From positions 186,001 through 250,000 of the forward strand of contig CAJNYU010000523.1 in NCBI GenBank assembly GCA_905331475.1: a DNA stretch of 64,000 nucleotides, written 5' to 3'. The notes below the pieces were generated by a model that did not search any database, had not been told where the DNA came from, and saw only the letters and a program-made list of their open reading frames with translations. The position numbers and the translations under genes were made by a program. This DNA comes from Rotaria socialis. Its lineage: Eukaryota > Rotifera > Eurotatoria > Philodinida > Philodinidae. Below are positions 1 to 12,935 of the stretch, piece after piece; within the stretch, counting starts at the first letter, position 1; every line of letters begins with the position of its first letter.

Positions 1-177
1 TGATATAACTAACATAAATATTTCATAAACATTAGCTGCTAACAGATGGAATAAACAAAATTGAAAAAGCACTGTTGTTTTAAGAAAAAAATAATGTTTT
101 CTAATAAAAAGACATACACTGAACAACTACACTATAGAGAAATAAGCTATAAATATTAATTATTGCATTAATGTTTT
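1..177. other. AT-rich flank before the first fold-back element
   Basis: No open frame or recognisable site is visible here. Confidence 0.5.
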
Positions 178-1549
178 TACGGTGCCTCAAAGTCAAGAAA
201 TCGAGCAGGAGAAAAATCCCATTTATTATTACGTGGTTGGATAGAGTTCGATGATTAGATCATGAATATCACCTTTAAAATATTTCAAGGCTTTCGTTTT
301 GGCTGAGAAATGTTCAAAATACAAACTACACCTGAAAAAGTCAATATTTCACTTTTTCTTTAGAGAAAACTCGAAATTTACCTAGTTTAACAATCTTCTA
401 AGTTTCGAAAACTATCATCATCGAATTCAACATGAAAGTCTGAATCTACTGATGTAACTTTGACTAGAAAAAAGTATACGCTTCATGTTTGACGAGCTCC
501 ACTAGGTCACCATGTAGACACCTTCAAATTGATGTCTCGTAAAATCATGAACTATTTTTTTTTAAAACATGTCTCGAACTTTCTTACGTTATTCGAACCG
601 TCGAGTTGAAGCGAACAAAATTATATATTCAGTTTGAAAAATATTGTTCCTTCTTTGAGAAAATCGATTTTTACTAGATCGGTGACTAAAGTTTAGAGAA
701 TTGCCGTCTTATTTTGTGGTTTTGCCTATCAAAACTCAATTTTCATGCGAAATAAACATCAGATTCACAATCAGCACAAAAAGCTACATTGCCTATCACA
801 AATTTTATCAAAAAATAATTTTCATCAAAATTCCAGCCTACTCCCCCTCAATCATTTTTTTCTTGATTTTGTCCTGTGGTGAACCATAGGTAAAATTTTA
901 AGGAAAATTATTTTTTGATAAAATTTGTGATAGGCAATGTAGCTTTTCCTGCTGATTCCGAATCTGATGTTTATCTTGCATGAAAGTTAAGTTCTGATAC
1001 TCGAAATTTCGAAATAAAAGAGTAATTCGTTAAGCCGCCGTCACCGATCTAGTAAAAATCGATTTTCTCAAAGAAGGAACAATATTTTTCAAACTGAATA
1101 TGTAATTTTGTTCGCTTCAACTCGACGGTTCGAATCACGTACGAAAGTTCGAGACATGTTTTAAAAAAAAATAGTTCATGAGTTTCCGAGACATCAATTT
1201 GAAGGTGTCTACATGATGACCTAGTGGAGCTCGTCAAACATGAAGCGTATACTTTTTTCTAGTCAAAGTTACATCAGTAGATTCAGACTTTCATGTTGAA
1301 TTCGATGATGATAGTTTTCGAAACTTAGAAGATTGTTAAACTAGGTAAATTTCGAGTTTTCTCTAAAGAAAAAGTGAAATATTGACTTTTTCAGGTGTAG
1401 TTTGTATTTTGAACATTTCTCAGCCAAAACGAAAGCCTTGAAATATTTTAAAGGTGATATTCATGATCTAATCATCGAACTCTATCCAACCATGTAATAA
1501 TAAATGGGATTTTCCCTCCTGCTTGATTTCTTGACTTTGGTGCTCCTTA
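178..1549. repeat. Large near-palindromic (fold-back) element R1
   Basis: The left arm (about 178-822) reads as the reverse complement of the right arm (about 903-1549), with scattered mismatches and small indels. It is more divergent around 690-770 versus 955-1035. The unpaired loop is about 80 bp (823-902). The outer ends pair imperfectly: GGTGCCTCAAAGTCAAG on the left against CTTGACTTTGGTGCTCC on the right. No long reading frame exists, so this is a non-autonomous fold-back or MITE-like element. Target duplications could not be defined. Confidence 0.85.
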
Positions 1550-2266
1550 CTGAAATACCACAAGTTGAGATCATAATGAATGAAATCTAATTAAAAAAGC
1601 TTTATCTATGACATTACTTTTATGCTACTGTTAAAACATAATAAGAACAGATAGTCAGAAAAAACATAGTTATCAAGACCCTATGAGTGATTCTTCGAGG
1701 GAAAATTCGATGAGTATTCTTATTAATTACAAAAATATGTCAGAGAGCTTGGTAAATTAGGAGATGAGTATGAACTTGTATTGGCTGCTAATTTAAAATA
1801 CAGGAAGTTATATGACACAAACTTGAAACAATGACAAAAGAAATAGATCACAAATAATTACACTTTGGGTTCAAATTTTTATCAAAATTAGAATAGAAAT
1901 AGAGTCGTATCTTTAGTAAAGATGACAATAGAATATTCACCAGGGATTGTTTTTGTCTTATGTACTTATCATCGGGATACTCATGTTCGAATATACATTG
2001 AAAATAATATTGCTTTATATGCATATGAGTTTGAACGACATTTAAACTTGAAAAGTGTTATATTGAAACAATTCTCTAACGTATTAAGATCTTGAAAAGT
2101 TATATTCCTAGCTAAATCAATTAATTCAACATGATTATTTTTAAGAATAGTGAAAGACAATATTTTTTCCAAAGTGCAATCATTGGCACAAGAAAAAGAG
2201 ACTTATTTCAATCTAAAGCAACTACCTATTTCTATAGACTTTCAGTTTTGTTATTGTTTATAAGAA
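1550..2266. other. Intergenic, AT-rich
   Basis: Only short chance frames are present. No gene or RNA was recognised. Confidence 0.5.
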
Positions 2267-2400
2267 AGACAAGAAATTCATTTAGACGCATAGCCGAGCC
2301 TGTTTATCTAACGCCATTACTGATTAACACAAAAGACAAGAAATTCATTTAGACGCATAGCGGAGCCTGTTTATCTAACGCCGTTACTGATTAACACAAA
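2267..2400. repeat. Two-copy tandem repeat, 67-bp unit
   Basis: Two adjacent copies (2267-2333 and 2334-2400) each begin AGACAAGAAATTCATTTAGA and end with TTAACACAAA. They differ at only about two positions, so the duplication looks recent. Confidence 0.9.
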
Positions 2401-3040
2401 AGAATGAATCTAATTAAGTATTATTGTCCTGCAGACAATAGGCAATCAATAAGTCCGACTGCACATAATTCAAGTTTTAATGAGTCAAATTTATTTCGCA
2501 TCATATTTTTATACGTAAATAAGAGAATAATGAAATAATAATTTCTCCAGATGAAGCTCAGAAAAAAAAATCATGCACGACTGAAAAAATCTTCTGATAT
2601 TATTAAGATAACATCAAGCACTTGTTCTCTTTTGTAACTTGAACAAAGATAGCACATCTGTGTTACCATTTTTTTCCGGATTACAATCTCAGTAAAAATA
2701 AATTTTGAAAAATAGAAAATCTTTATTTTTCTATACACTTATTCATAAATGAAAAGCTTCAAAAGAGTCCAACAAGTATTACGTATGTTAATTTGATTAT
2801 TTATAAAACAAAAAAATACGCAATGATAAATCTCATTTTAATCTTTCATTTCTGAGGGCACCTGCTCCAAATTCATTAACTGCTACAGACATAATTTGTG
2901 TAAAGTGTTTTTGTGAAAACTTGACAGAAATAGCACGATTAATTAGGAAGTATATACAATTTTCAGACTAGTCTGGCCTGCCTACAAGTCATGTTTTATT
3001 TCTGTGCTCTATGAGGCAGTGCACGTAAGCCACGACCAGT
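2401..3040. other. Intergenic, nothing recognised
   Basis: AT-rich sequence without coding character on either strand. Confidence 0.5.
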
Positions 3041-4580
3041 TACAGCAAAAGGTTGCTCAATCGATCTCACTGATTTGGCTCATATTTTTATAGTAGGTAG
3101 CCCTAACAAAGTTAAGAAGAAACTGAGAATTTAATCTCGAACGGATGATCTATTCTGGAGATATATGCACTCGAAGTAAGCCGGGGTCGGATTCTCTGTA
3201 CTTCGACAATTTTCAGTAAATTTTCATTTTCTCAAGAACGATAAGAGCTGCAACGAAACGCTTTTCACCATTAATAGTATAGTCAATGGGCTATGGTTTG
3301 ATGCTATTGAAAGTATCTTATGTTGGGAAAAAATTTCTCGATACGATCGATCTGTCTCAGAAAACAGGGTCCCAGCGTGTAGGGCCAATTGGTCAANNNN
3401 NNNNNNNNNNNNNNNNNNNNNNNNNNNNNNNNNNNNNNNNNNNNNNNNNNNNNNNNNNNNNNNNNNNNNNNNNNNNNNNNNNNNNNNNNNNNNNNNNNNN
3501 NNNNNNNNNNNNNNNNNNNNNNNNNNNNNNNNNNCCACAGGACAAAATCCAGAAAAAAATGGCTAAGGGGGAGTAGGCTGGAATTTTGATGAAAAATATT
3601 GTTCTCCAAAAAGTATCAAAATTAGATGCAGTTTTTCATAATGATTCTAAATGTGCTATTTGCTTTTTTCTATCAAAGTAAGCTATAATAATGTAATCGC
3701 CTGAATACCGAGTTTTACTTGGATGATTTTCACTGAGGGCGACTATTATGCTCTGTACTAAGCACTCGTTTGCATCTTGGTGACTTTTTAGTGCCGCATC
3801 AAAAGATGCAAAATTTCAAGCGCTACCAGAATGCATAGCTGCTTTTGTATTTACCTAACTAGAAAGTAAAAAAAAAAAGAGAACAAAAGTTGATTTTAGA
3901 GAAATGTGAGGACTATGGTGACGCTATTGTGCTTTCTTTTTTTTCTCACTCAACACGTGTTATTCAAGTGTTTTTGAATCGAATAGTAGAGAATTTCATG
4001 CGCTATCAGAATTTCTCCGAATATTTGAATATATTAAAATAATATATGAAAAAAAAGCAGCACAAGTGTTTCTTTCAAGTGAATTTTTCTCGAAAATATC
4101 ATAATCTTGGTAGAAACGATTTCGCTCCTGAAAATCAAAATAACAAAGATTTGAACACACCATTCGATGCAATTCGATGTGCTCTTTCGTATTAGACTAT
4201 ATTTGACTTCATCCGTCTCACTGACTTGACCAATTGACCCTACACGCTGGGACCCTGTTTTCTGAGACAGATCGATCGTATCGAGAAATTTTTTCCCAAC
4301 ATAAGATACTTTCAATAGCATCAAACCATAGCCCATTGACTATACTATTAATGGTGAAAAGCGTTTCGTTGCAGCTCTTATCGTTCTTGAGAAAATGAAA
4401 ATTTACTGAAAATTGTCGAAGTACAGAGAATCCGACCCCGTCTTACTTCGAGTGCATATATCTCCAGAATAGATCATCCGTTCGAGATTAAACTTTCCGC
4501 TTCTTCTTAACTTTGTTAGGGCTACCTACTATAAAAATATGAGCCAAATCGGTGAGATCGATTGAGCAAGGTTGGCCGTG
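3041..4580. repeat. Fold-back element R2 containing an assembly gap
   Basis: The left arm (about 3041-3396) is the reverse complement of the right arm (about 4225-4580). The pairing includes the motif CAGGGTCCCAGCGTGTAGGG near 3366. The left arm runs straight into a run of N, while 620 bp between the gap and the right arm has no visible partner. This suggests the missing sequence is longer than the N run. Just after the gap (3535-3600) a stretch of about 60 bp matches, reversed, the loop of element R1 (about 830-885), so the two elements belong to related families. Confidence 0.8.
3397..3534. other. Assembly gap (138 N)
   Basis: A run of undetermined bases inside the inner end of an inverted-repeat arm. 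Frames reading through it are artefacts. Confidence 0.99.
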
Positions 4581-6451
4581 TCTTACGTGAAATGCCTCCT
4601 ATGGTATTCATCTACGATGTTTCTTCATTATTTATTAATAAGATTGCCTAAAACCTCACTAATATGCTTTAATTTAATTTTAAATATAAGAAAGTATGAT
4701 AATTATTAAGAAACAAGAAATCTGATATTAAATTGATGATGATAAAATAGATTTTGTTTTCTTGCATTAAAAACTATCGTTACCGGATTTTGTAAATCTA
4801 TGATATTCGAAGTGGCCAATGAATTAGTTATAGAAATACATTCATAAATTTGTGTTTTATTTTTGAATGGATACAAGTGAACAAATGTGAAACATTTTTA
4901 TATTCTGTTTTTAACACAGCGTTTTAATAAAATTAAAACCCATCTTACCATAAACAAGAGAAAAAAATCTTATGACAGGTGCTTCTTTATTTATTTTTCC
5001 GTCATATTTCTGGATGCATATGCTAATCTTATGCTGATATACGTCTATATTTCAGAGTAAATCTGGAAGATTTTATTGGTTTAACAATTTATATAATTTA
5101 TGGGCAAAAGAAAAAAAAGAACAAAGAATATATGATGCATACTCGTGCACGTTCGTAGATATCACGCTCAGTTAGATAGTGGGTGGAAATGCCTTATTTA
5201 TTTTTTCCTATTTACGATCCAGGGGAGAAAGTCATTCATGAACAAGCACTGTGTTCAACTGAAGAATTATAAGAGCCTTTTTCTTTTGTCAAAGCAAATA
5301 TTATTTTTTAACACACATACCCAGATAATTTATGTTCTCTGGATTTTTTATTTTAATAAACGCATTCTTTACTCCTCGGTTTTAGATATAAGGACATTCT
5401 TTTCTTTCTAGATACTATGTAAGAAACATGTTAGAACATGGATTGGATAATGGCCAAAACGTCAAGAAATTAGATAATCATGTTCATTGACGAAATTTTT
5501 AACCTTAAAGTTTGCACGTTTTTCACTGTATATTATTAATTTTACTAGTATATGTTTCATGCGTGTTACCCTAATTTTTTAAATGAGGAAATTTTTCTAA
5601 CTAGGAAAGTTTCTATTTTAAAATTCTTCGAAAAAATTTCATCATTTCTCGATAAAAGAAAAAAGAACTAAAACTAATGTCAACCGCCTCGGCGACCTAT
5701 GCATCGTCTTTCAATATCTAACTATATTAATATAATTATTAGAATGAAATAGACAACTCGATGCATAACTTTAAACACGTGAGAAATCATTTTCTTGGTT
5801 TAATTAAATAATCTCTTCGCACACCATTTACATGAAGTAAGAAGCGTGAGTAAAAAAAGTACATTCGTGTTTCTCTCATTCTGCAAGTGTTTCTGTTCTT
5901 GTCTTGTCTTATTATGTTCACTTTGTTGAGCACGACAATGAGAAAAGAAAAAAGTGAGATCTAGGAAATATTGTAATATGTCAAGTACTTCTTATTCTAT
6001 ATGCATTCTTTTTTTTTCTTCATCAAAATATATTGATTATGACTATGAAATGCTGCTTTTGTTAGTTGTTTTTATTTAAATCGAGTTTTTTTTTTATGAG
6101 GTCAAGTTTATTGAAATAAGTATTATGACTTTTGTTTTCAGATAAACTACGTTATTATATGATATGCATCGTACTTGTTTTAATAAAGTAGCAGAAAAAA
6201 ATCACAAGAAAACACGCAAAGTATTTATAATTTGAATATTTACGAAGGAGGAAAAACTGCAAACACTATTCCTGCTGATCTCCTTCCAAACGTAGTACTA
6301 GTATGGATATAAGATTTCTTTTCGAGCGTTTTTCTTCTAGTAAATTAACTTCTTCACTTCGATCATGTTAAGCATTTATCTAATTGTATATCTATATTTA
6401 GATTAAATGCTTAAGATATCTGTCGTTTCAAAGTAGAAAACACAAAAAATT
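4581..6451. other. Intergenic region upstream of the GPCR gene
   Basis: AT-rich with homopolymer runs. The short frames here lack codon bias, domains or splice context. It may contain the GPCR promoter, but no specific motif could be defended. Confidence 0.5.
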
Positions 6452-8872
6452 ATGAACAACACTACTATAGGATCTATTAGCACCATGAACTATATTCAAA
6501 ATGTTCTCATGCAAATATCGATACCGTATATTATTATTGTTTCATTAGTTGGTATTGCTGGCAATGTTATAACAATATTTATGTTATCGAAACGTTCTCT
6601 GACGAAAAATTTTAACAATTGTACCTTAATTGCACTGGGTAAATAATAATATAGACAGAAAACAAATATATATATTTATATTTATATCTATCTTTATTTC
6701 TTTTTGTATTTTAGCAATAACTGATCTTCTATTTAATTTAGCACTTGTATCACGATGTCTAAGCGATTTAATGGAACTGAATTCAGACACATTTTGTCGT
6801 TTATTATCATTTCTTTCTCATCTTGCTGAATTATTATCGCCTTGTTTTACGGTTCATTTTACAGTTCAACGTTTTATTGCTGTTAGATTTCCTTTAAGTG
6901 CATTTATTGAAAGAAAAAATCATTTTTTACATTATCTGATCGTAATATTATTTATTCTGTTCGGCATATCTTATTGTTTAGCGCTTACTAAGATGAATCT
7001 TTATGAACATTGTCAAGAAGAATTATATTTAGATTGGTTTTTATCTGATGCATTATCATCATTTGTCATACCGTTTACTGTCATTGCTGTGCTCAATTTA
7101 TTAATTATATTTCAGTTAAGAAAAGCTTGCCGAGATAATCCACAAATATCATTTTCAAAACGATCAAGAAGAGATTTCCTAGCATTAGATACAAGAAGAA
7201 AAAGTACTGCTTCGTATGATTCAGCTTCTCAATCAAAATTATCTGATACAACAACAGCACCAATTATGAAAGTATTAGAAGCATAAAAAACATAATATTT
7301 CTATTATCTCAGTAGTCTAGTTATTACAAGCAAGATTAGATTTATTCTCTAAAAGTACATGACAAAAACATTCGTCCTTATCCATTATAGCAGTCAGATA
7401 GGATTATAGGTTGTGGCACTTCGTTTTTAACTCCAATAACGGATTTATGCATCGCTATACGTTCTATTGCGTTGAAGAAAAAAAATTTGAAAACCATATT
7501 CTTAATGAAAATATAAGATTTGCAGTTTATTCTCATTTTCAAAAACAAAAATTTCAAATAGGTTTACTCAGCAGAAACAAAATTATCCTTTGAAGAAAAT
7601 ATAAAATCTACAAAATCAGATAAACTATTCCGATATAAATGAAAGTGCATAATTTCATGATGTTCTTTCTGATATTGTTGTTGGATTAGTATTGACAGTT
7701 CTAATAGAATATAACTGAACTCATCCGATTGTGATTAGAAAAAAAGATGGTTTGCATCATAAAAGAAAATCTGTCGTTGATATTATTTCTAAATAAAAAG
7801 AAAAACATATATATTATTTACAATAATAGAACCAACATAGTTTCATACATAGCAAAACGAAAGTGGTGAATTTCGGAGTTATTGTATTTGTTTTTCAACA
7901 TTAAACTTAACCTAGTTTTTCTGCTACAGTAACGCATAGATTATTCTGATCGAATTTATTACAATAAAAATTTGAAAAATATAGCATAATTGATCAGAAT
8001 TTTAAGTTGTATCACAAGTTCGCAAACATATCCACTCTGAATAAATGTCAGTAAGGTTAGGTCTTGAGATCAAAATGCACACTAGTGACCTGAAAATAAC
8101 GCGTCAAGTTTGAATCTACGGTGAACCCTTATGAATTCGTTGACATTAACCAAATCGTTACACCAAGAACATCTAATCATAAATGACAACGAGAACTTGA
8201 TATGTTGAATAAATTTGTTATGTATATCTTCAGTTTCAATAAATACTAATTCTGATTTATATTAATTACGGATACTTGATTCAAGAAGTCTGTTCATAGA
8301 AAAGCAATAGCAGTACGATTATGTCAACTTTAGAGAAAAATCTATTCTATATTGTCTTTATTATTTAGAATACAAAATATCGATTTTCAACTAATGAAGA
8401 AATAAAAGATCATCGCCTAAATGTCGCCTATGCACCACGTCATACTCCTTCAATACGTTCTACAACACGTTCTCATGCTCAATCACATCGTGTTACGCGT
8501 ATGCTTATTTTAGTCTCCACTTGTTTTTTATTACTTAACGCCCCTTCACATATATGTACAATTACATTAAAAATTTATACATTACGGAAATCTCAATTGT
8601 TTAATAGTACCGTTGAAAATTATCTACGTCAACTGAATGCTTCTAATGATACTGCATCAATACTAGTTGAAAATCCAGCTTTAATTTTAAGAATGGCCAT
8701 GCGTGTTGAAGAAAACAAATCAGTTATAAATGTAAATTTTTTTCATATACTTTACACTATTGTTATTATAAGTCAGCATATATCATATTTATCATATTCG
8801 ATTAATTTTTTTCTTTATTCATTTTGTGGAATGAAATTTCGTCAAGAACTTGTAAAATATTTATCACGCTAA
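6452..8872 (+). CDS. Rhodopsin-like (class A) G-protein-coupled receptor, 3 exons
   Basis: Exons 6452-6638, 6715-7271 and 8369-8872 join in frame to 415 aa; introns are 76 bp and about 1.1 kb. Seven membrane segments are readable. TM1 carries the GN motif (GIAGN, N38), TM2 has LAITD (D66), and the TM3 cysteine is C90. The TM3 arginine motif reads QRF (114-116) instead of DRY. TM6 carries FLLLNAP, and TM7 reads SINFFLY instead of NPxxY, followed by a helix-8-like GMKFRQEL. A Ser/Arg-rich third cytoplasmic loop spans the exon 2/3 junction. This is probably a neuropeptide-type receptor of the divergent invertebrate kind; the ligand cannot be told. The exon 2 donor (AAA|GTATTA) is the least certain junction. 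An AATAAA lies at 9003. Confidence 0.8.
7272..8368 (+). other. Intron 2 of the GPCR gene
   Basis: 1.1 kb of AT-rich sequence between exons encoding TM5/loop 3 and TM6. No element or nested gene was recognised. Confidence 0.55.
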
Positions 8873-9002
8873 GGAAAATATCAACGACAAATGCAAACAT
8901 CACGTTTTGTAACTGTATAAAATTAATTTCAATAGAAAAGCAAAGAGTGTTTGATTTGTATTGTTCAAGCTTTCTGTTTGTCAAATAGTTTATTTTTGTT
9001 TC

Positions 9003-9008
9003 AATAAA
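9003..9008 (+). terminator. Polyadenylation signal AATAAA (GPCR gene)
   Basis: Canonical hexamer 131 bp past the GPCR stop codon. Confidence 0.5.
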
Positions 9009-9651
9009 ACATAAAAATTTAATATCTAAGTTTTAGATCATTCGGTCTATCTTGACCAAATATAATTGAATGAAGTTTAATTCAATTTTACTGTCATAGT
9101 CGAACAACTCTTACGTCTATTCGATGTTATTTTGATCGAAGAGAAGAAAAGCAAGACAAGGTTGTTTGACTGACATAAATATGAAATAAGTCATGCACTT
9201 CCTATGCACGCACATCAACACGCAAGAATTGAATACGTATGCACTTTCTTTATTTTCTCAGTGCTATTCAACCGTTCATTTCTTATTGATATTGTCATTA
9301 CAACCCGTACGCAGATGCTCTCTTGTTGTATATTACACTTATATAAAACTCGTAGCTTTTGCATTCTCAGTCGATTTGGTCTGACCCAATAAAGTATAAT
9401 ATAAACGTATTCCTCCCGAAAAAAGTAATTCAGTCCCGCCTTAATTGATATTACACAGTAATATCTTGAGGCACCCATGGATCAGGCTGCAAGCTTCTAC
9501 GACCATATAATCAGATCTATGATTTCTATGGGATCAATTAATAGGAAAATATAAGATAATTTCCGGAGAAAATCTAGAGTATAGCTAAATTTCAGATAAA
9601 CTCCTACTGTAGTGCTAACATTGTTGTCTGTGAATGACTAAATCAGTTAGC
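9009..9651. other. Intergenic, nothing recognised
   Basis: Short overlapping frames occur on both strands, but none has coding character. Confidence 0.4.
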
Positions 9652-9909
9652 CTAAATGTCCTACATCGTATGCGTTCGGATCCATCACGTACATCTGTTA
9701 CACTTGAAGCATGAAATTTAATTATCCAAGCATTGAAAGAAAACATGTTGTTGGCGTACCTAACTCTTTATTTATCCGTTGCGATATTTCGATTAATTGC
9801 GTCTGCTGGAGAACCCCGAAGCATTACTCGTCTTGGTGTACATGATAAATTCTATCTTGCTTCTTTTATTTCCACATTATTAAAAGAGTATCTGGACGTA
9901 CATATTTGA
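9652..9909 (+). pseudogene. Possible decayed coding fragment
   Basis: One frame reads 86 codons with a single internal TGA (after about 21 codons). Its composition looks protein-like, with a hydrophobic stretch followed by AGEPRSITRLGVHD. It follows an acceptor-like TCAGTTAG. No family was recognised. It may be a relic exon or chance. Confidence 0.25.
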
Positions 9910-11065
9910 ATGTACGGCAAGGACAAAAGCGTGTAGGAAACATAAGAGTTGTAAATTCTTTTTATCGTTTTCGACCGAAATGAAAAACAGAAGAGACTCA
10001 CTTCTACAGGAATACTACATTTTTACTATATTTTTTCAATTAATACAATAGAATCCATAATAAACCTTAAGAAACATATTATCTGATTTTGTCTGGCAAC
10101 CTCGGGAAAAGAAAGATTTCATTCGTTTTGATTGTTCACATCCGTCAACACAACTGTGATAAAACCTTCTTTTATATCGTTTACATACACGAAGTTCATT
10201 GAGTATTCGTAGTTGTAGATGTAAACAAGCAAAGATCTGAAGCTTTCACAATTCTCTATGCTCATTAAGGCTAGTTCCTGTGTCAATATTCTAGTTAAAA
10301 TGCAACACAAAATCAGCTTTTCTGCTCTTACTTAACATTTCATGCAATTATATCAAGTATGAAGTAAGCACGCAAACATCACCAACGAGAGACATTCCAA
10401 GTTTGAATTGTTTCCATGATATTCAAAAATAATTAAGATACATATAGAATGTATATGGTTTCGGCTCGAAAATTGTTTACTCAGGTGGAGACACCTGCTC
10501 TTGAGATGTTGAGTGGATAACATTACGGTTGAATTGTTAATAGAATAAGTGGGAGTAAGTGTAAAATGGAAAATGGTGTGTCTTAGAATAATTGCGATAA
10601 CGTTTTTTAGTTTTCATTAAAAAAAAACGTTTTGGTCACAAGACACTTGACTAAAATGACACTCTATCCATAGGTGCAAAAGTCAACTGAAAATCCTGTA
10701 CGTAGAGCTATCTGCAGGACATTCTTTGATCACCATTTTTCATGTTTACATTCGCCTCCATTAGGGTGTATGCATACTCATGCTGGTATCGCTGGGATAA
10801 ATGTATAATTCCTGCTATTTTATGTGTTCTGTATAACACAATTTTTGAGAGATTGATGCTTCATTTGTGTGTGTTTCTTTTCATCAATCGATAGCTCAAA
10901 CTCTTCTCTATCACTCTAAACTAATCTTAACTCTATACGTCAAAATCAAACTTTTTTTTGAAAGCTCGCAAAAGCAGCTCCAAAAACGATTTCCTAAAAT
11001 GTCGCATATATTCACCTCATATGGGGTGATTTTATAATCATGCTGGTGTCGCTGGGGTAAATGTA
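9910..11065. other. Intergenic with a diverged direct repeat
   Basis: A motif around CATGCTGGTATCGCTGGGATAA at about 10780 recurs as CATGCTGGTGTCGCTGGGGT at about 11040, both followed by ATGTATAA. No gene was recognised. Confidence 0.5.
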
Positions 11066-11551
11066 TAAGCTCAGCAGATTTTGCTGGATCTCATAAAACA
11101 CAACTTACGTATGAATTCAATAAGCTTTTAAAGTAATTCAAGAGTGAAGATCCGGAGGACTTTCAAGATCTATCATACGAGATCATTATTAAGAAACTTC
11201 AAAAAAATATCAGCATTCTTTTTTAACAAAGTAGAATCGAAATGAGAAAAAGAAAAATCGTTTCATTGTTTACAATAGCATTTCACAGTTTTTTTAGTTC
11301 ATTCTATAAGAAAAAAATATATCTGCAAGACGACAAACAATAGAATATAATACATGTGGTACAATAACATTAGAAAAACAAAAAATAAGAAATGCCAAAA
11401 GTAAGTGAAAAAATACAATATTAACGTGCTGTGTGTAGCGCTTCATTTAACGCACAATATTCGCGTTTAAAATAAGAATGCATAAGATAAAAATGATTAT
11501 ACATGCATGTAGTGCAACATACTCGATCACATGTTACACATTTAGAAACTC
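11066..11551 (-). repeat. Inverted partial copy of the 3' part of the 11.7-12.9 kb gene
   Basis: This stretch is the reverse complement, at high identity, of 12461-12935. It includes the stop region and the cysteine-coding segment (GTGTAACATGTGATCGAGTA on the other strand). The similarity stops abruptly at 11551. Confidence 0.85.
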
Positions 11552-11763
11552 TGAAGATATTGTATCCTGATTTTGATCAATCACTAGTTCCAGGCAGAAC
11601 TGTTTTAATAGACCTATCGAAATTGTAATATTATTTCTACTTTAGACCAGATGCTTTTTCAAAATCATCCATCATCTAATTCAGTAGTATTGGATGATAG
11701 TTTTACACAAAAAGCAGGAACCTTTCTCTCAGTTTACATGATTGTTTTTTAACTGTCTTATCT

Positions 11764-12595
11764 GTCTAAATATTAATTATAATACAAATTATAGTCATTA
11801 CAAAGATAGCAACAATCACAATAGCTTTGGACGTGAAACAAAATGTCGTATTGGTTCTAGCACACAACCATTATCAACAGTAACATATTCAAAAACATCG
11901 GATTGCTCAGTGGTCGACGCTATTACAGTTGCCATCAAGAACCACATGACACCAACTGTAGTAGCAACGAAAGGAACAAAGAGAAAAATAGATCATCCTT
12001 ACGGTGAAAGCATTACCAGCATTGATGCTTATATAATAATTAAAAAGAAAGAAACTGCTCGAATAAAAAGATCCAACAAAGAAAACTTACAACTAAACAA
12101 AAATATAGGGCAGGTAATTTTCATACTATTATAGATGAAACAATTTATTTCGTTTAGTACACGTCAAACGAAGAAAAAAACGCTTCATGAGAATCAAGTA
12201 GCTAACAATGTTTACATCAATGTTCAAAATGTTGATCAGTTAGCATTAAATAATACCTCTCATTTGAACCTTATCCACAACAAATAAGCTATAACTCGTC
12301 ATTGATGACTACAACGCCACCAACATATACTACAAGGCTTAATTACAATATGGGCCATTCTTACGTAGCAGGCGTATCTGAAGATCCAATAAATCGGCAC
12401 CTTAATGGATATAGATTTTGCTATAAATGCAATAACATCATTCACTTCAATATAGAACAAGTTTCTAAATGTGTAACATGTGATCGAGTATGTTGCACTA
12501 CATGCATGTATAATAATTTTAATCTTATGCATTCTTATTTTAAACGCGAATATCGTGCGTTAAACGGAGCGCTACATACAGCACGTTAGTATTGT
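11764..12595 (+). pseudogene. Decayed gene with a CxxC/CC cysteine-motif C terminus
   Basis: A coding-like frame runs from about 11764 to an in-frame TAG at 12132-12134. It resumes in the same frame to about 12288, then coding character shifts to another frame ending at 12589. The C-terminal piece holds CYKC, CVTC and CCTTC clusters, a possible zinc-binding fold, followed by a basic tail. No start codon is convincing. The 21 bp before 12135 begin GTAATT and end TATAG, but that is far too short for a normal intron, so a broken gene is more likely. The family was not recognised. Reverse partial copies of both ends lie outside it (11066-11551 and 13680-13782). Confidence 0.45.
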
Positions 12596-12935
12596 ATTTT
12601 TTCACTTACTTTTGGCATTTCTTATTTTTTGTTTTTCTAATGTTATTGTACCACATGTATTATATTCTATTGTTTGTCGTCTTGCAGATATACTTTTTTC
12701 TTATAGAATGAACTAAAAAAACTGTGAAATGCTATTGTAAACAATGAAACGATTTTTCTTTTTCTCATTTCGATCCTACTTTGTTAAAAAATAATGCTGA
12801 TATTTTTTTGAAGTTTCTTAATAATGACCTAGTATGATAGATCTTGAAAGTCCTCCGGATCTTCACTCTTGAATTACTTTAAAAGCTTATTGAATTCATA
12901 CATAAATTGTGTTTTATGAGGTCCAGCAAAATCTG

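Noticed and set aside
3224..3609. Open frames across the N run
   Set aside because: They exist only because undetermined bases cannot form stop codons; the flanks are fold-back arms.
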